Assembly (NCBI RefSeq): GCF_004005945.1
Contig: NZ_SACS01000030.1
Span: forward strand, 1-42,075
Source: Rheinheimera riviphila
GTDB lineage: Bacteria > Pseudomonadota > Gammaproteobacteria > Enterobacterales > Alteromonadaceae
Reading direction: 5' to 3'
DNA: 42,075 bases
Shown: in pieces, positions 8,536 to 16,959 of the stretch
Layout: each line of letters starts with the position of its first letter
How positions within the stretch are numbered: the first letter of the stretch is position 1
Made by a program: the position numbers and the translations under genes
Notes under the pieces: generated by a model
The model's input: only the letters and a program-made list of their open reading frames with translations
The model's database searches: none
Told to the model about the DNA's origin: nothing

Positions 8536-8552
8536 TTGTAATATAATATGCT
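8536..8552 (+). promoter_or_regulatory. Candidate operator and -10 of the symporter-transketolase unit
   Basis: TTGTAATATAA (8536-8546) differs from the perfect palindrome TTGTAATACAA by one base. TATGCT (8547-8552) follows as a possible -10. An alternative -10, TATAAT at 8542-8547, lies inside the operator. Either way a bound repressor would cover the promoter. Confidence 0.6.
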
Positions 8553-8634
8553 TTTACAACAATAACGCGCGTCCAATGCCGGTGGCTACCGCTGAAGGCA
8601 TCACGATGTGCCCAAGCTATGGACGAAGGATATG

Positions 8635-10260
8635 ATGCAACTCAGTACGTTAGATTATCTGGTGCTGGTCGGATTTTTGGTTTTGATGGTCGCAGTGGTG
8701 TGGTACTCGATGCGGCAAAAGGAAGAAGATACCGCCGATTATTTTCTGGCCGGGCGTAACGCCGGTTGGTTGGTGATTGGGGCGTCGATTTTTGCCTCGA
8801 ATATCGGTTCGGAACATTTGGTCGGATTGTCAGGCTCTGGCGCAGCCTCGGGCATGGCGCTGGCGCACTGGGAACTGCAATCCTGGATTATTCTGCTACT
8901 AGGCTGGTTGTTTGTGCCTTTTTACTGGAGTAGCAAGGTCTACACCATGCCGGAATTTCTGGAGCGGCGCTTTAACGCGCAGTCGCGCACTTTCCTGTCG
9001 GTGATTTCGTTGATCAGCTACGTGCTGACCAAAGTGGCAGTGACGGTATACGCCGGTGGCGTGGCATTTCAATCCATTTTGGGCATTGATACGATCTGGG
9101 GCATCGATTTTTTCTGGATATCCGCCGTCGGTCTGGTGTTAATTACCGGACTTTACACCGTGCTCGGCGGCATGAAAGCCATTATGTGGACCTCCGTTTT
9201 ACAAACGCCGATTTTGATTATTGGTTCTGTCGTGATAGTGGTGGTTGGCCTCGATAAAGTCGGTGGTTGGGCTGAAGTCGAACGCATTAATGGCGCCAAT
9301 ATGCATTTAATGCGTGCCACCACCGACGCTGATTTCCCTTGGCCTGGCATTATTTTTGGCTCCTTTATTATCGGTTTTTGGTATTGGTGTACCGATCAAT
9401 ATATTGTGCAACGGGTGTTGTCGGCCAAAGGTATTCAAGCGGCTCGGCGCGGTGCTATTTTTGCCGGTTATTTAAAACTGCTGCCGGTATTTATCTTTTT
9501 GGTACCTGGTTTAATCGCCCATGCGCTGCAGGTCAAAGGCATTATTTCTTACGATAGCCCGGATCAGGCGTTCCCGACGCTAGTGGCGGAACTGCTGCCT
9601 TCTGGTGTGAAAGGTATTGTGATTGGTGGCTTGCTGGCGGCACTGATGAGTTCGCTGGCGTCGTTGTTTAACTCGTCCGCTACGCTTTTTACCATTGATT
9701 TTTATAAGAAATATAAACCTGAATCGAGCGAGCTGCATTTATTAAAAGTCGGCCGTATTGCCACAGTAGTGGTAGTGGTGCTGGGGATTTTGTGGATCCC
9801 GGTGATGAGCCTGATTGCCGACGTGTTGTATGAATATCTGCAAAGTGTGCAGTCGCTGATTGCGCCAGGCATTGCTGCGGTCTTTATGCTCGGTATTTTA
9901 AGTCGGCGCATTACGCCAACGGCCGGTTATGTCGGTTTGGTCAGCGGTTTTGTGCTTGGCATGATCCGGTTGGTGTTGCTGCCGTTTCGCGACTCGTTGC
10001 ACGGTGGCCCGCTGGCCTGGATTGTTGAAATGAACTGGTTGTATTACTGCGTGCTGCTATTTGTGGTGGTCTGCGCGGTGGTGATTTTACTGAGTTTCGT
10101 CACCAAAGCGTCCAGCGACGACAATATTCGCGGCCTGACGGTGCGAAGTCTCGGCAAAGACACCTGGAACGATGTGCGCCAGGGGCTGGATAAATGGGAT
10201 TACATCCATACCGGCGTTATTTTGGGGATCACCGCCTTTATTTATTACCGGTTCTGGTAA
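8635..10260 (+). CDS. Sodium:solute symporter (SSS/SGLT type), probable L-arabinose uptake
   Basis: A 541-residue inner-membrane protein with about 14 hydrophobic segments. ADYFLAGRNAGWLVIGASIFASNIGSEHLVGLSG is the SGLT family signature region, and WYWCTDQYIVQRVLSAK is typical of sugar-specific members. The start at ATG 8635 is preferred over GTG 8608 and ATG 8632 because GAAGGA at 8625-8630 then has usable spacing. The gene is divergent from the GntR regulator and sits upstream of transketolase. The neighbouring araBDA genes make L-arabinose the best substrate guess. A galactose or xylose specificity cannot be excluded from sequence. Confidence 0.88.
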   Translation: MQLSTLDYLVLVGFLVLMVAVVWYSMRQKEEDTADYFLAGRNAGWLVIGASIFASNIGSEHLVGLSGSGAASGMALAHWELQSWIILLLGWLFVPFYWSSKVYTMPEFLERRFNAQSRTFLSVISLISYVLTKVAVTVYAGGVAFQSILGIDTIWGIDFFWISAVGLVLITGLYTVLGGMKAIMWTSVLQTPILIIGSVVIVVVGLDKVGGWAEVERINGANMHLMRATTDADFPWPGIIFGSFIIGFWYWCTDQYIVQRVLSAKGIQAARRGAIFAGYLKLLPVFIFLVPGLIAHALQVKGIISYDSPDQAFPTLVAELLPSGVKGIVIGGLLAALMSSLASLFNSSATLFTIDFYKKYKPESSELHLLKVGRIATVVVVVLGILWIPVMSLIADVLYEYLQSVQSLIAPGIAAVFMLGILSRRITPTAGYVGLVSGFVLGMIRLVLLPFRDSLHGGPLAWIVEMNWLYYCVLLFVVVCAVVILLSFVTKASSDDNIRGLTVRSLGKDTWNDVRQGLDKWDYIHTGVILGITAFIYYRFW

Positions 10261-10297
10261 CGGAGCCTGTCCGGCGAGCTCGTCGGTCTTATTTTCG

Positions 10298-10320
10298 AGC
10301 CGCAACAGACTGTTGCGGCT
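10298..10320 (+). other. Intercistronic hairpin between symporter and transketolase
   Basis: AGCCGCAACA-gac-TGTTGCGGCT is a perfect 10-bp stem with a 3-nt loop in the 113-bp gap. No T-run follows, so it may be an RNA-stability or partial-attenuation element rather than a full terminator. Confidence 0.55.
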
Positions 10321-10373
10321 AAAGCTTCCTGATCGTGGCTAATTCAAACCAAAGTTTTTTATAGGATTTAAAG

Positions 10374-12389
10374 ATGTCAGCAACAAATCAATTAGCCAAT
10401 GCGATCCGCGTGTTAGCGATGGATGCAGTACAACAAGCTAAATCCGGTCATCCGGGCGCGCCGATGGGGATGGCCGATATTGCGACCGTGCTGTGGCGCG
10501 ACTTTTTACAACACAATCCGGCCAATCCAGCCTGGCCGAATCGCGACCGCTTTGTTCTCTCCAATGGCCATGGTTCGATGCTGCTGTATGCGCTGCTGCA
10601 TCTGACCGGTTACGACCTGTCGCTGGCGGATTTAAAGAACTTTCGCCAGCTGCATTCGAAAACACCGGGTCATCCGGAATATGGTTACACCCCGGGCGTA
10701 GAAACCACTACCGGGCCGTTAGGCGCTGGTATTGCCAATGCGGTGGGGATGGCGATTGCGGAAAAAACTTTGGCGGCGCAGTTTAACCGGACTGATTTAG
10801 CTTTGGTGAATCACTTCACCTATTGTTTTCTCGGCGATGGTTGCCTGATGGAAGGGCTGTCGCATGAAGCCTGTTCGCTGGCCGGGACTTTACAACTGGG
10901 TAAGCTGATTGCTTTTTGGGATGACAACGGCATTTCCATTGACGGTCACGTCGAAGGCTGGTTTACCGACAATACGCCAGAGCGGTTTAAAGCCTACGGC
11001 TGGCAAGTGATTGCCGATGTCGACGGCCACGATGCTGTGGCGATTGCCGCGGCGATTCGTCAGGCGCAGGCCAATACCAGCCAGCCCACACTGATTTGTT
11101 GTAAAACGGTGATTGGATTTGGCTCACCCAACAAAGCCGGTACCCATGATTGCCATGGCGCGCCTTTGGGGGACACTGAAGTGGCCGCGGTGCGGCAGCA
11201 ACTGGGCTGGGATTATCCGCGTTTTACTATGCCGGACGATATCGCAACGGCCTGGAATTGCGTGGCGGCTGGTGCCGACAGGGAACAAGCCTGGTTGGCG
11301 TTGTGGCAACGGTATCAACAGGCGCAGCCGGAATTAGCTGCTGAATTTGAACGCCGGGTGCTTCAACGTAAATTGCCGGAGAATTTTGCGGCTAAAGCTG
11401 ATTTGTTTATTCGCGACTGTCAGCAAAAAGCCCAGCAAAAAGGCCAGAGCATCGCCACCCGCAAAGCTTCACAAAACAGTATCGAAGCATTTGCTGCGAT
11501 ATTGCCGGAATTGCTCGGCGGTTCAGCCGATTTAGCCGGTTCAAACTTGACGTTATGGCCAAACGCCAAAGCCTTACATCTGGCGGCCGATGGCAATTAT
11601 CTGCATTACGGCGTACGCGAATTTGGTATGAATAGCATCATCAATGGCATCACCTTGCATGGTGGTTTTCTGCCGTTTGGTGCGACTTTCCTGATGTTTA
11701 TGGAATATGGTCGCAACGCGCTGCGGATGGCGGCGCTGATGGGCATTCAAAGCATTTTTGTATTTACCCACGACTCGATTGCGCAGGGCGAAGATGGCCC
11801 TACCCATCAGCCAATAGAGCAGCTGGCTAATTTACGGTTGACGCCAAACTTATCGACCTGGCGCCCGGCCGATGCCACCGAAACCGCCGTCGCCTGGCGT
11901 CATGCCATTGAACGGCAAAATGGCCCAACGGCTTTGGTATTTAGTCGGCAGAATGTGGCACCGGTGGTGAATATGGCGATTGATCCGGCGTTGATCGCCC
12001 GCGGCGGTTATATTCTGCGTGGTTGTCAGGGCGCGCCACAGCTGGTGCTGTTGGCGACCGGCGCTGAAGTGGAGCTGGCATTATCAGCATACCAAACGTT
12101 GAGCAGCGAAGGTTATCAGGTGCAATTGGTATCGATGCCAAGTACCGATGTGTTTGATGCGCAGGATTTGGCGTATCAGGCAAACGTGCTGCCATTAACT
12201 TCGCCAGTGCTGGCGATTGAAGCTGCACATCGCGATTTTTGGCATAAATACGTCGGCCGCAACGGCGCGATCATCGGCATGCACAGCTTCGGCGAATCCG
12301 CACCAGGCCCGGTGTTGATGGAGCATTTTGGGTTTACCACCGAGAAAGTGGTTGCAAAGGCACGGCAGTTGTTGGAATTAGCAGTTTAA
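10374..12389 (+). CDS. tkt: Transketolase
   Basis: A 671-residue thiamine-diphosphate enzyme of full family length. Motifs in order: [13 protein letters not shown] (residues about 23-35), [34 protein letters not shown], the ThDP/Mg motif [13 protein letters not shown] with DDNGIS, then GSADLAGSN, and [12 protein letters not shown] in the pyrimidine domain. It transfers two-carbon units between pentose phosphates. Lying next to the arabinose symporter, regulator and araBDA, it is probably an inducible copy that processes xylulose 5-phosphate from arabinose. A housekeeping copy elsewhere is expected but not visible. It is likely co-transcribed with the symporter. Confidence 0.95.
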   Translation: MSATNQLANAIRVLAMDAVQQAKSGHPGAPMGMADIATVLWRDFLQHNPANPAWPNRDRFVLSNGHGSMLLYALLHLTGYDLSLADLKNFRQLHSKTPGHPEYGYTPGVETTTGPLGAGIANAVGMAIAEKTLAAQFNRTDLALVNHFTYCFLGDGCLMEGLSHEACSLAGTLQLGKLIAFWDDNGISIDGHVEGWFTDNTPERFKAYGWQVIADVDGHDAVAIAAAIRQAQANTSQPTLICCKTVIGFGSPNKAGTHDCHGAPLGDTEVAAVRQQLGWDYPRFTMPDDIATAWNCVAAGADREQAWLALWQRYQQAQPELAAEFERRVLQRKLPENFAAKADLFIRDCQQKAQQKGQSIATRKASQNSIEAFAAILPELLGGSADLAGSNLTLWPNAKALHLAADGNYLHYGVREFGMNSIINGITLHGGFLPFGATFLMFMEYGRNALRMAALMGIQSIFVFTHDSIAQGEDGPTHQPIEQLANLRLTPNLSTWRPADATETAVAWRHAIERQNGPTALVFSRQNVAPVVNMAIDPALIARGGYILRGCQGAPQLVLLATGAEVELALSAYQTLSSEGYQVQLVSMPSTDVFDAQDLAYQANVLPLTSPVLAIEAAHRDFWHKYVGRNGAIIGMHSFGESAPGPVLMEHFGFTTEKVVAKARQLLELAV

Positions 12390-12391
12390 AA

Positions 12392-12495
12392 GTAGGGCGC
12401 GACTCGCCGCAGGCAGTCCGCCGCATTTAATATCCACCACCCACGATAAGTTTGCCCATGGCGCACTACCGCTTACGCGGTGAGTGTCGCCCTAC
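12392..12495. repeat. REPIN: inverted REP pair, tail to tail
   Basis: The forward REP at 12392-12422 starts GTAGGGCGCGACTC. The inverted partner at 12460-12495 ends GTCGCCCTAC. The first copy carries changes in both stem arms compared with the common form. The pair sits directly after the transketolase stop and before the ParDE module. Confidence 0.8.
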
Positions 12496-12597
12496 GATCT
12501 GTTGAAATTGAATAATCATTTGATATTTAACTGCAATTTTCCGTTCAACCACTTAAAATTGGACCATGGCGACCGCGCTTATGCGACCTCCACTAGA

Positions 12598-12635
12598 TTG
12601 ATTCTCTAAAAACGCATGGTATGATATTGTCATAC
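12598..12635 (+). promoter_or_regulatory. ParDE-like promoter with autoregulatory palindrome
   Basis: TTGATT (12598-12603) and TATGAT (12620-12625) form a -35/-10 pair 16 bp apart. GTATGA (12619-12624) and TCATAC (12630-12635) are perfect inverted arms with a 5-bp centre covering the -10. This is the usual position for autorepression by an RHH antitoxin. Confidence 0.55.
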
Positions 12636-12667
12636 TGTTGAGGCTTGAGGAGTATCTGAAATTGAGT

Positions 12668-12916
12668 ATGCATCGGAAAACCATCACGCTGACTGAGCAG
12701 CAAGACAATTGGGTGAAAACCCAAATTGAGAGCGGACACTACGGCAATGATAGTGAATATATTCGCGATCTTATCCGACGAGATCAGCAGGCTCAAGAGC
12801 GTCTTACGTTACTGCGAAATGCCCTGATTGAAGGTGAGTTAAGCGGGGAGCCGAAACCGCTCGATATGGCGGCTGTCAGGGCCGCAGGCCGGCTGCGGCT
12901 GAAGGCGTCCAGCTAG
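12668..12916 (+). CDS. parD: ParD-like ribbon-helix-helix antitoxin
   Basis: An 82-residue type II antitoxin. The N-terminal ribbon KTITLTEQQDNWVKTQIESG and GNDSEYIRDLIRRDQ are typical of ParD/CopG proteins. The C-terminal tail would wrap the toxin. ATG 12668 is used here, but TTG 12662 is better spaced (9 nt) from GAGGAG at 12647-12652, so the protein may be two residues longer. The stop codon shares one base with the toxin start. The antitoxin neutralises ParE and probably represses the operon through the palindrome at 12619-12635. Confidence 0.85.
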   Translation: MHRKTITLTEQQDNWVKTQIESGHYGNDSEYIRDLIRRDQQAQERLTLLRNALIEGELSGEPKPLDMAAVRAAGRLRLKASS

Positions 12917-13218
12917 TGTTCAAGTTGAGTATCACGCCGAAAGCAGAATCAGACCTAATTGGAATTTGGGTCTATAGCTGTGAAGCATGGGGTGTGGAGC
13001 AGGCCGATAAATACCTGGACCAGCTGGAAAAGGCCATGAAACAGCTCGCCGAACATCCGGCTGTTGGTACCGACTACGCCCATGTGCGTCCTGGATTTCG
13101 TCTGTTGCCGGTCGAGCATCACTCAATATTTTATCGGGTATGTGAAACCGAAATCCTCGTGGTTCGGGTTCTGCACGAGGACATGGATGCACCACAAAGG
13201 TTAATGGATTTGTGGTAA
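12916..13218 (+). CDS. parE: ParE/RelE-superfamily toxin
   Basis: A 100-residue protein with the ParE pattern: ITPKAESDLIGIWVYS at the N-terminus, GVEQADKYLDQLEKAMKQLA in the helical hairpin, then FRLLPVEHHSIFYRV and LVVRVLHEDMDA in the C-terminal strands. It starts with GTG at 12916, overlapping the antitoxin stop (TAGTG) by one base. ParE toxins poison DNA gyrase; RelE relatives cleave mRNA. Sequence alone favours ParE because of the ParD partner. It appears intact. Confidence 0.87.
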   Translation: MFKLSITPKAESDLIGIWVYSCEAWGVEQADKYLDQLEKAMKQLAEHPAVGTDYAHVRPGFRLLPVEHHSIFYRVCETEILVVRVLHEDMDAPQRLMDLW

Positions 13219-13281
13219 TACAATTTCAGGGTTCATTAAGTTCGTTTTATCACTCAGCCACTGTAAATTGAATTGAACCAT

Positions 13282-13374
13282 GGCGCACCTAACGCGGTGA
13301 GTGACGCCCTACGCAAGGTTATGTTTTTAAATAAAAAAGTAGGGAGCTACTCGCCGCGTCAGCGGCAGTACGCC
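13282..13374. repeat. REPIN: inverted REP pair, head to head
   Basis: The inverted REP at 13282-13312 (shortened loop, ends GACGCCCTAC) and the forward REP at 13339-13374 (starts GTAGGGAGCTACTC) face each other across a 26-bp AT-rich spacer. The pair lies between the ParDE module and the transaldolase 3' end. Confidence 0.8.
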
Positions 13375-13404
13375 GAATGGTCATTTAAGCCTTCACGCTG
13401 CATC

Positions 13405-14361
13405 TCAAACTGCTTTCAACAACTCCTCCAGCTTCTGCTGATCGGCTGCAAACTGCCGAATGCCTTCCAGCAATTTATCCGTGGCCATTGGGTCTTCCAG
13501 CATTTGCCAGCGAAATTCTGCTTCGGTTAATGCGCCGGGCACCTCGATAAAAGGTACATCTGCGTGCAGCTGGCGGATGACAGGTTGATGGCTGTCTGCT
13601 AATTCGGCCAGCAAATTCGGGCTAATCGTCAGGCGGTCACATCCTGCAAGTTGGCGGATTTCTTCGGTATTTCGAAAACTGGCACCCATCACAATGGTGG
13701 GGTAACGATGTTGTTTAAAGTACTGATAGACCTTGCGCACAAACTGCACACCTGGGTCTTGGGCACCAGAAAAATCTGCGTCAGGCTGTTGTTTTTTATA
13801 CCAATCTAAAATGCGTCCAACAAAAGGTGAGATCAAAAAGGCACTGGCTTCGGCACTGGCGCGGGCCTGGGCGAAGCTGAAAATCAGCGTTAAGTTGCAG
13901 CGAATGCCTTGTTGCTCCAGCACGCGGGCGGCCTGAATGCCTTCCCAGGTGGCGGCGACTTTAATCAGCACCCGGCTGGTGTCGGCACCTTGTTGTTGGT
14001 ACAGATCCAGCAACTGATGGGCTTTTTCGATGGTCGCCATGCTGTTAAACGACAGCCTCGCATCTACTTCAGTCGACACATAACCCGGTACCTGTTGCAT
14101 CAGTTGGTGGCCAATCAGTACCGCCAGTTTGTCTGCGGCAAGCGCTATACGCTGCGCTTGAGTCCCATTCGCCAAAGTGCTGGCGGCAAATTGCAGCGCT
14201 TCTGTGGCCAAATGTTGATACTGGCTTTGTTCAATTGTTTTTAAAATCAACGATGGATTGGTGGTGGCATCTTCCGGCTGGTATTGCGCAATCGAGGCGA
14301 AATCGCCGGTATCCGCTACCACTGTGGTCAGTTGTTTCAGCTGGCTTAACTGGTCAGTCAT
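13405..14361 (-). CDS. tal: Transaldolase (class I, TalB type)
   Basis: A 318-residue enzyme of standard TalB length. [10 protein letters not shown] near the N-terminus is the family signature. [21 protein letters not shown] contains the Schiff-base lysine, and [18 protein letters not shown] and [14 protein letters not shown] follow in order. It transfers a dihydroxyacetone unit in the non-oxidative pentose phosphate pathway, complementing the transketolase. I chose ATG 14361 over the longer frame from 14400 because AAGGAA (14368-14373) is correctly spaced and the protein then begins [10 protein letters not shown] as in TalB. It is divergent from araB and shares its control region. Confidence 0.95.
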   Translation of the reverse strand: MTDQLSQLKQLTTVVADTGDFASIAQYQPEDATTNPSLILKTIEQSQYQHLATEALQFAASTLANGTQAQRIALAADKLAVLIGHQLMQQVPGYVSTEVDARLSFNSMATIEKAHQLLDLYQQQGADTSRVLIKVAATWEGIQAARVLEQQGIRCNLTLIFSFAQARASAEASAFLISPFVGRILDWYKKQQPDADFSGAQDPGVQFVRKVYQYFKQHRYPTIVMGASFRNTEEIRQLAGCDRLTISPNLLAELADSHQPVIRQLHADVPFIEVPGALTEAEFRWQMLEDPMATDKLLEGIRQFAADQQKLEELLKAV

Positions 14362-14387
14362 AGATAATTCCTTATGTGATCCCGATA

Positions 14388-14404
14388 ATTTTATTGTCAT
14401 ATAA
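14388..14404 (-). promoter_or_regulatory. Candidate operator and -10 of the transaldolase gene
   Basis: On the minus strand TTATATGACAA (14404-14394) abuts TAAAAT (14393-14388), a good -10. A weak -35, CTGAAT, lies 17 bp upstream (14416-14411). The arrangement matches the TonB receptor and GPH symporter promoters. Confidence 0.55.
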
Positions 14405-14424
14405 AAATATATTCAGATATAGGC

Positions 14425-14458
14425 TTTACAGTCATTTAATGGTGATATTATCATACAA
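14425..14458 (+). promoter_or_regulatory. Candidate promoter and operator of araBDA
   Basis: TTTACA (14425-14430) and TATCAT (14449-14454) form a -35/-10 pair with an 18-bp spacer. TTATCATACAA (14448-14458) is the reverse complement of the site at 32456-32466, TTGTATGATAA, base for base. A repressor bound here would cover the -10. Confidence 0.6.
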
Positions 14459-14500
14459 TTAATTTGTAGGTCATCTTGAAGCTGTCGGGAACTCAAAAAT

Positions 14501-16201
14501 ATGTCGCATTACGTGATTGGACTGGATTACGGCTCGGACTCGGTTCGGGCTTTATTGGTCGATACCGCCGATGGCCGTGAACTGGCGAGCCATGTGGTGA
14601 ACTATCCACGCTGGGCGAAAGGGCTGTATTGCGCGCCGCAGTTGGATCAATTCCGCCAGCATCCACAAGATTACTTAGACGGTCTGGAGCAAGTGCTGCA
14701 AGGCCTGTGGCTACAAGCGCCGGCTGGCAGCGCCGCCAAAGTGATTGGTTTAAGTGTCGATACCACGGGTTCAACGCCGGTCGCGATTAACCAAGACGGC
14801 GTGGCACTGTCGTTATTGCCAGAATTTGCTGAAAACCCGAATGCGATGTTTGTGCTGTGGAAAGACCACACCGCAGTGGAAGAGGCGGCGGAAATTACAG
14901 CTGCAGCTAATGCGAACGCTAACATCAATTATCTCAAATTTATGGGCGGCATTTATTCCTCCGAATGGTTCTGGGCCAAAGCGCTGCATGTGCTGCGGCA
15001 GGACCCGCAAGTACGCGCTGCGACTTATAGTTTTGTCGAACATTGTGACTGGATCACCGCTGTGCTCAGCGGGACCACAGCCCCAGCTGATTTCCGGATG
15101 GGCCGCTGCGCCACCGGTCATAAAATGATGTGGCATCAAAACTGGGACGGCTTCCCGCCCAATGCATTTTTTAAAGCGATTGACCCGTTGTTAGATGGGT
15201 TAGTCGACACACTGAACCCAGACACCCGCACCTCGGATTTATGCGCTGGCCGGTTAACTGTCGACTGGGCAGAAAAATTGGGTTTACCGCGGGGCATTGC
15301 CATTGGTTATGGCGCTTTTGATTGCCATATGGGCGCAGTCGCCGCCAAGGTTCGCCCTGGCGTGCTGACCAAAGTGATGGGCACCTCGACCTGCGATATT
15401 ACGGTCGCCGATCCAACACTGCTCGGCGACAAAACCGTGCCGGGTATTTGTGGTCAGGTTGATGGTTCGGTCGTACCGGGCATGATAGGCCTGGAAGCAG
15501 GGCAGTCGGCCTTTGGCGATTTATATGCCTGGTTTCGCGACCTGCTGAGCTTTCCGCTGTCGTTAGTGCCAGGTTTACCAGCCGACAGTATTGCCGCGGC
15601 CGAAGATCACATCATTGGCGCTTTATCCAAAGCTGCGGCTGAGCTTAAACCCGGCCAAAACGGCCTGACGGCGCTGGATTGGGTGAACGGTCGGCGTACA
15701 CCTGATGCCAGTCAGCGCGTCAGTATGGCCATTATGGGTTTGAAAATGGGTAGCACAGCACCGCATATTTTCCGCGCTTTAGTAGAAGCCACTGCCTTTG
15801 GCTCGCGCGCCATTAATGAGCGCTTTCGTGCCCAAGGCGTGCCGGTTGATTCAATTACGGTGATTGGTGGTATTTCGAAAAAGTCGCCGCTGGTGATGCA
15901 AATTTGCGCCGATGTCTGGAACTGCGACATCGACGTGCTGGAAAGTGAACAAAGTTGTGCCTTAGGTGCAGCGATTTTTGCTGCTGTCGCTGCCGGAGCT
16001 TTTCCAAATGTCGCTGCTGCGCAAGAGGTGATGGCGTCACCGGTCTGCCAAACCTATCAGCCGCAGCCGGAGCTGGTGCCAGTGTATGACAAGTTATATG
16101 CGCAATATCAGCAGCTTGGTGAATTTGTTGAAGGACAGAGTAAGCAGCAAAGCAAGCTGAAAAACAACGCTGCAACACAAGCCGCAGGAGTATCCGCATG
16201 A
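14501..16201 (+). CDS. araB: Ribulokinase
   Basis: A 566-residue FGGY-family kinase, the same length as E. coli AraB. GLDYGSDSVRALLVDTADG opens the first actin-like domain. GAFDCHMGAVAAKV and KVMGTSTCDI are central AraB motifs, GLEAGQSAFGDLYAWF follows, and GGISKKSPLVMQICADVW is the C-terminal ATP-site motif. It phosphorylates L-ribulose to L-ribulose 5-phosphate with ATP in the cytoplasm. It is first in the araB-araD-araA operon and its TGA overlaps the araD ATG. The C-terminal tail is Gln/Ala rich. Confidence 0.96.
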   Translation: MSHYVIGLDYGSDSVRALLVDTADGRELASHVVNYPRWAKGLYCAPQLDQFRQHPQDYLDGLEQVLQGLWLQAPAGSAAKVIGLSVDTTGSTPVAINQDGVALSLLPEFAENPNAMFVLWKDHTAVEEAAEITAAANANANINYLKFMGGIYSSEWFWAKALHVLRQDPQVRAATYSFVEHCDWITAVLSGTTAPADFRMGRCATGHKMMWHQNWDGFPPNAFFKAIDPLLDGLVDTLNPDTRTSDLCAGRLTVDWAEKLGLPRGIAIGYGAFDCHMGAVAAKVRPGVLTKVMGTSTCDITVADPTLLGDKTVPGICGQVDGSVVPGMIGLEAGQSAFGDLYAWFRDLLSFPLSLVPGLPADSIAAAEDHIIGALSKAAAELKPGQNGLTALDWVNGRRTPDASQRVSMAIMGLKMGSTAPHIFRALVEATAFGSRAINERFRAQGVPVDSITVIGGISKKSPLVMQICADVWNCDIDVLESEQSCALGAAIFAAVAAGAFPNVAAAQEVMASPVCQTYQPQPELVPVYDKLYAQYQQLGEFVEGQSKQQSKLKNNAATQAAGVSA

Positions 16202-16905
16202 GCTACACCGAATTAAAACGGGAAGTGTTTGAAGCGAATTTAGAGCTGCAAAAACGCGGGCTGGTGATCTACACCTTCGGCAATGTGTCGCAAATTGACC
16301 GTGCCAAAGGCGTGATTGCGATTAAGCCCAGCGGCGTCGCCTACGAGAACATGAGCGCCGACGATATGGTGATTGTTGACTTAGAAAACCAAATCGTAGA
16401 GGGGACTGTGCGACAGGTCATGCGACCCTCGTCCGACACCAAAACCCATACCCATTTGTACCGGCATTTTGCCGATATCGGCGGAGTGACGCACACCCAT
16501 TCTACCTACGCCACTGCCTGGGCGCAGGCTAAGTTGCCGATCCCTTGTTTAGGTACTACGCATGCTGATTTTGTTTACGGCGCCGTGCCTTGTACCGCCG
16601 AGATGTCGAATGAGCAGGTGCAACGCGATTACGAAGAAGAAACCGGCGTGCAGATCGTGCGTTGTTTTGCTGAGCTGGATCCAAATGCTGCGCCAATGGT
16701 GGTGGTGGCTGGTCATGCGCCTTTTACCTGGGGCAAAGATGCCGCCAAGTCGGTGTATCACGCGGTGATTTTAGAAGAAATCGCCCGCATGGCGTACCTG
16801 ACCCGAACTTTAGCACCGCAGGGTGATGTGCTCGCCCGCGCGGTGATGGACAAACACTATTTCAGAAAACATGGCAAAAACGCCTATTACGGACAAACCA
16901 AATAA
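16198..16905 (+). CDS. araD: L-ribulose-5-phosphate 4-epimerase
   Basis: A 235-residue class II aldolase-fold epimerase. KPSGVAYENMSADDMVIVDL near residues 42-61 and SSDTKTHTHLYRHF bind the phosphosugar. THTHSTYATAWAQA carries two zinc-binding histidines and AGHAPFTWGK the third. It converts L-ribulose 5-phosphate to D-xylulose 5-phosphate. The start overlaps the araB stop (ATGA), implying translational coupling, and GCAGGAG precedes it. The order B-D-A differs from the E. coli B-A-D order. Confidence 0.95.
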   Translation: MSYTELKREVFEANLELQKRGLVIYTFGNVSQIDRAKGVIAIKPSGVAYENMSADDMVIVDLENQIVEGTVRQVMRPSSDTKTHTHLYRHFADIGGVTHTHSTYATAWAQAKLPIPCLGTTHADFVYGAVPCTAEMSNEQVQRDYEEETGVQIVRCFAELDPNAAPMVVVAGHAPFTWGKDAAKSVYHAVILEEIARMAYLTRTLAPQGDVLARAVMDKHYFRKHGKNAYYGQTK

Positions 16906-16906
16906 T

Positions 16907-16932
16907 TCTGGCTCGCCTGTTCAGCGGCCAGA
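16907..16932 (+). other. Intercistronic hairpin between araD and araA
   Basis: TCTGGC (16907-16912) pairs with GCCAGA (16927-16932) around a 14-nt loop in the 54-nt gap. No T-run follows. It may shield or separately stabilise the araA message. Confidence 0.35.
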
Positions 16933-16959
16933 TCTGAAACTAATTTTGAGGAAATTCAA

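Noticed and set aside
8289-8576. 95-codon minus-strand open frame in the regulator-symporter gap
   Set aside because: No family resemblance, unusual composition, and it covers the divergent promoters and operators.
12626-12636. TTGTCATACTG resembles the arabinose operator
   Set aside because: It is part of the ParDE palindrome GTATGA-N5-TCATAC and is better explained as the antitoxin operator.
13212-13222. TGGTAATACAA matches the operator consensus at 10 of 11 bases
   Set aside because: It overlaps the ParE stop codon, has no gene start downstream on either strand within reach, and looks like a chance match.
14362-14400. 13-residue extension of transaldolase
   Set aside because: It overlaps the -10 and operator; AAGGAA and homology to TalB support the start at 14361.
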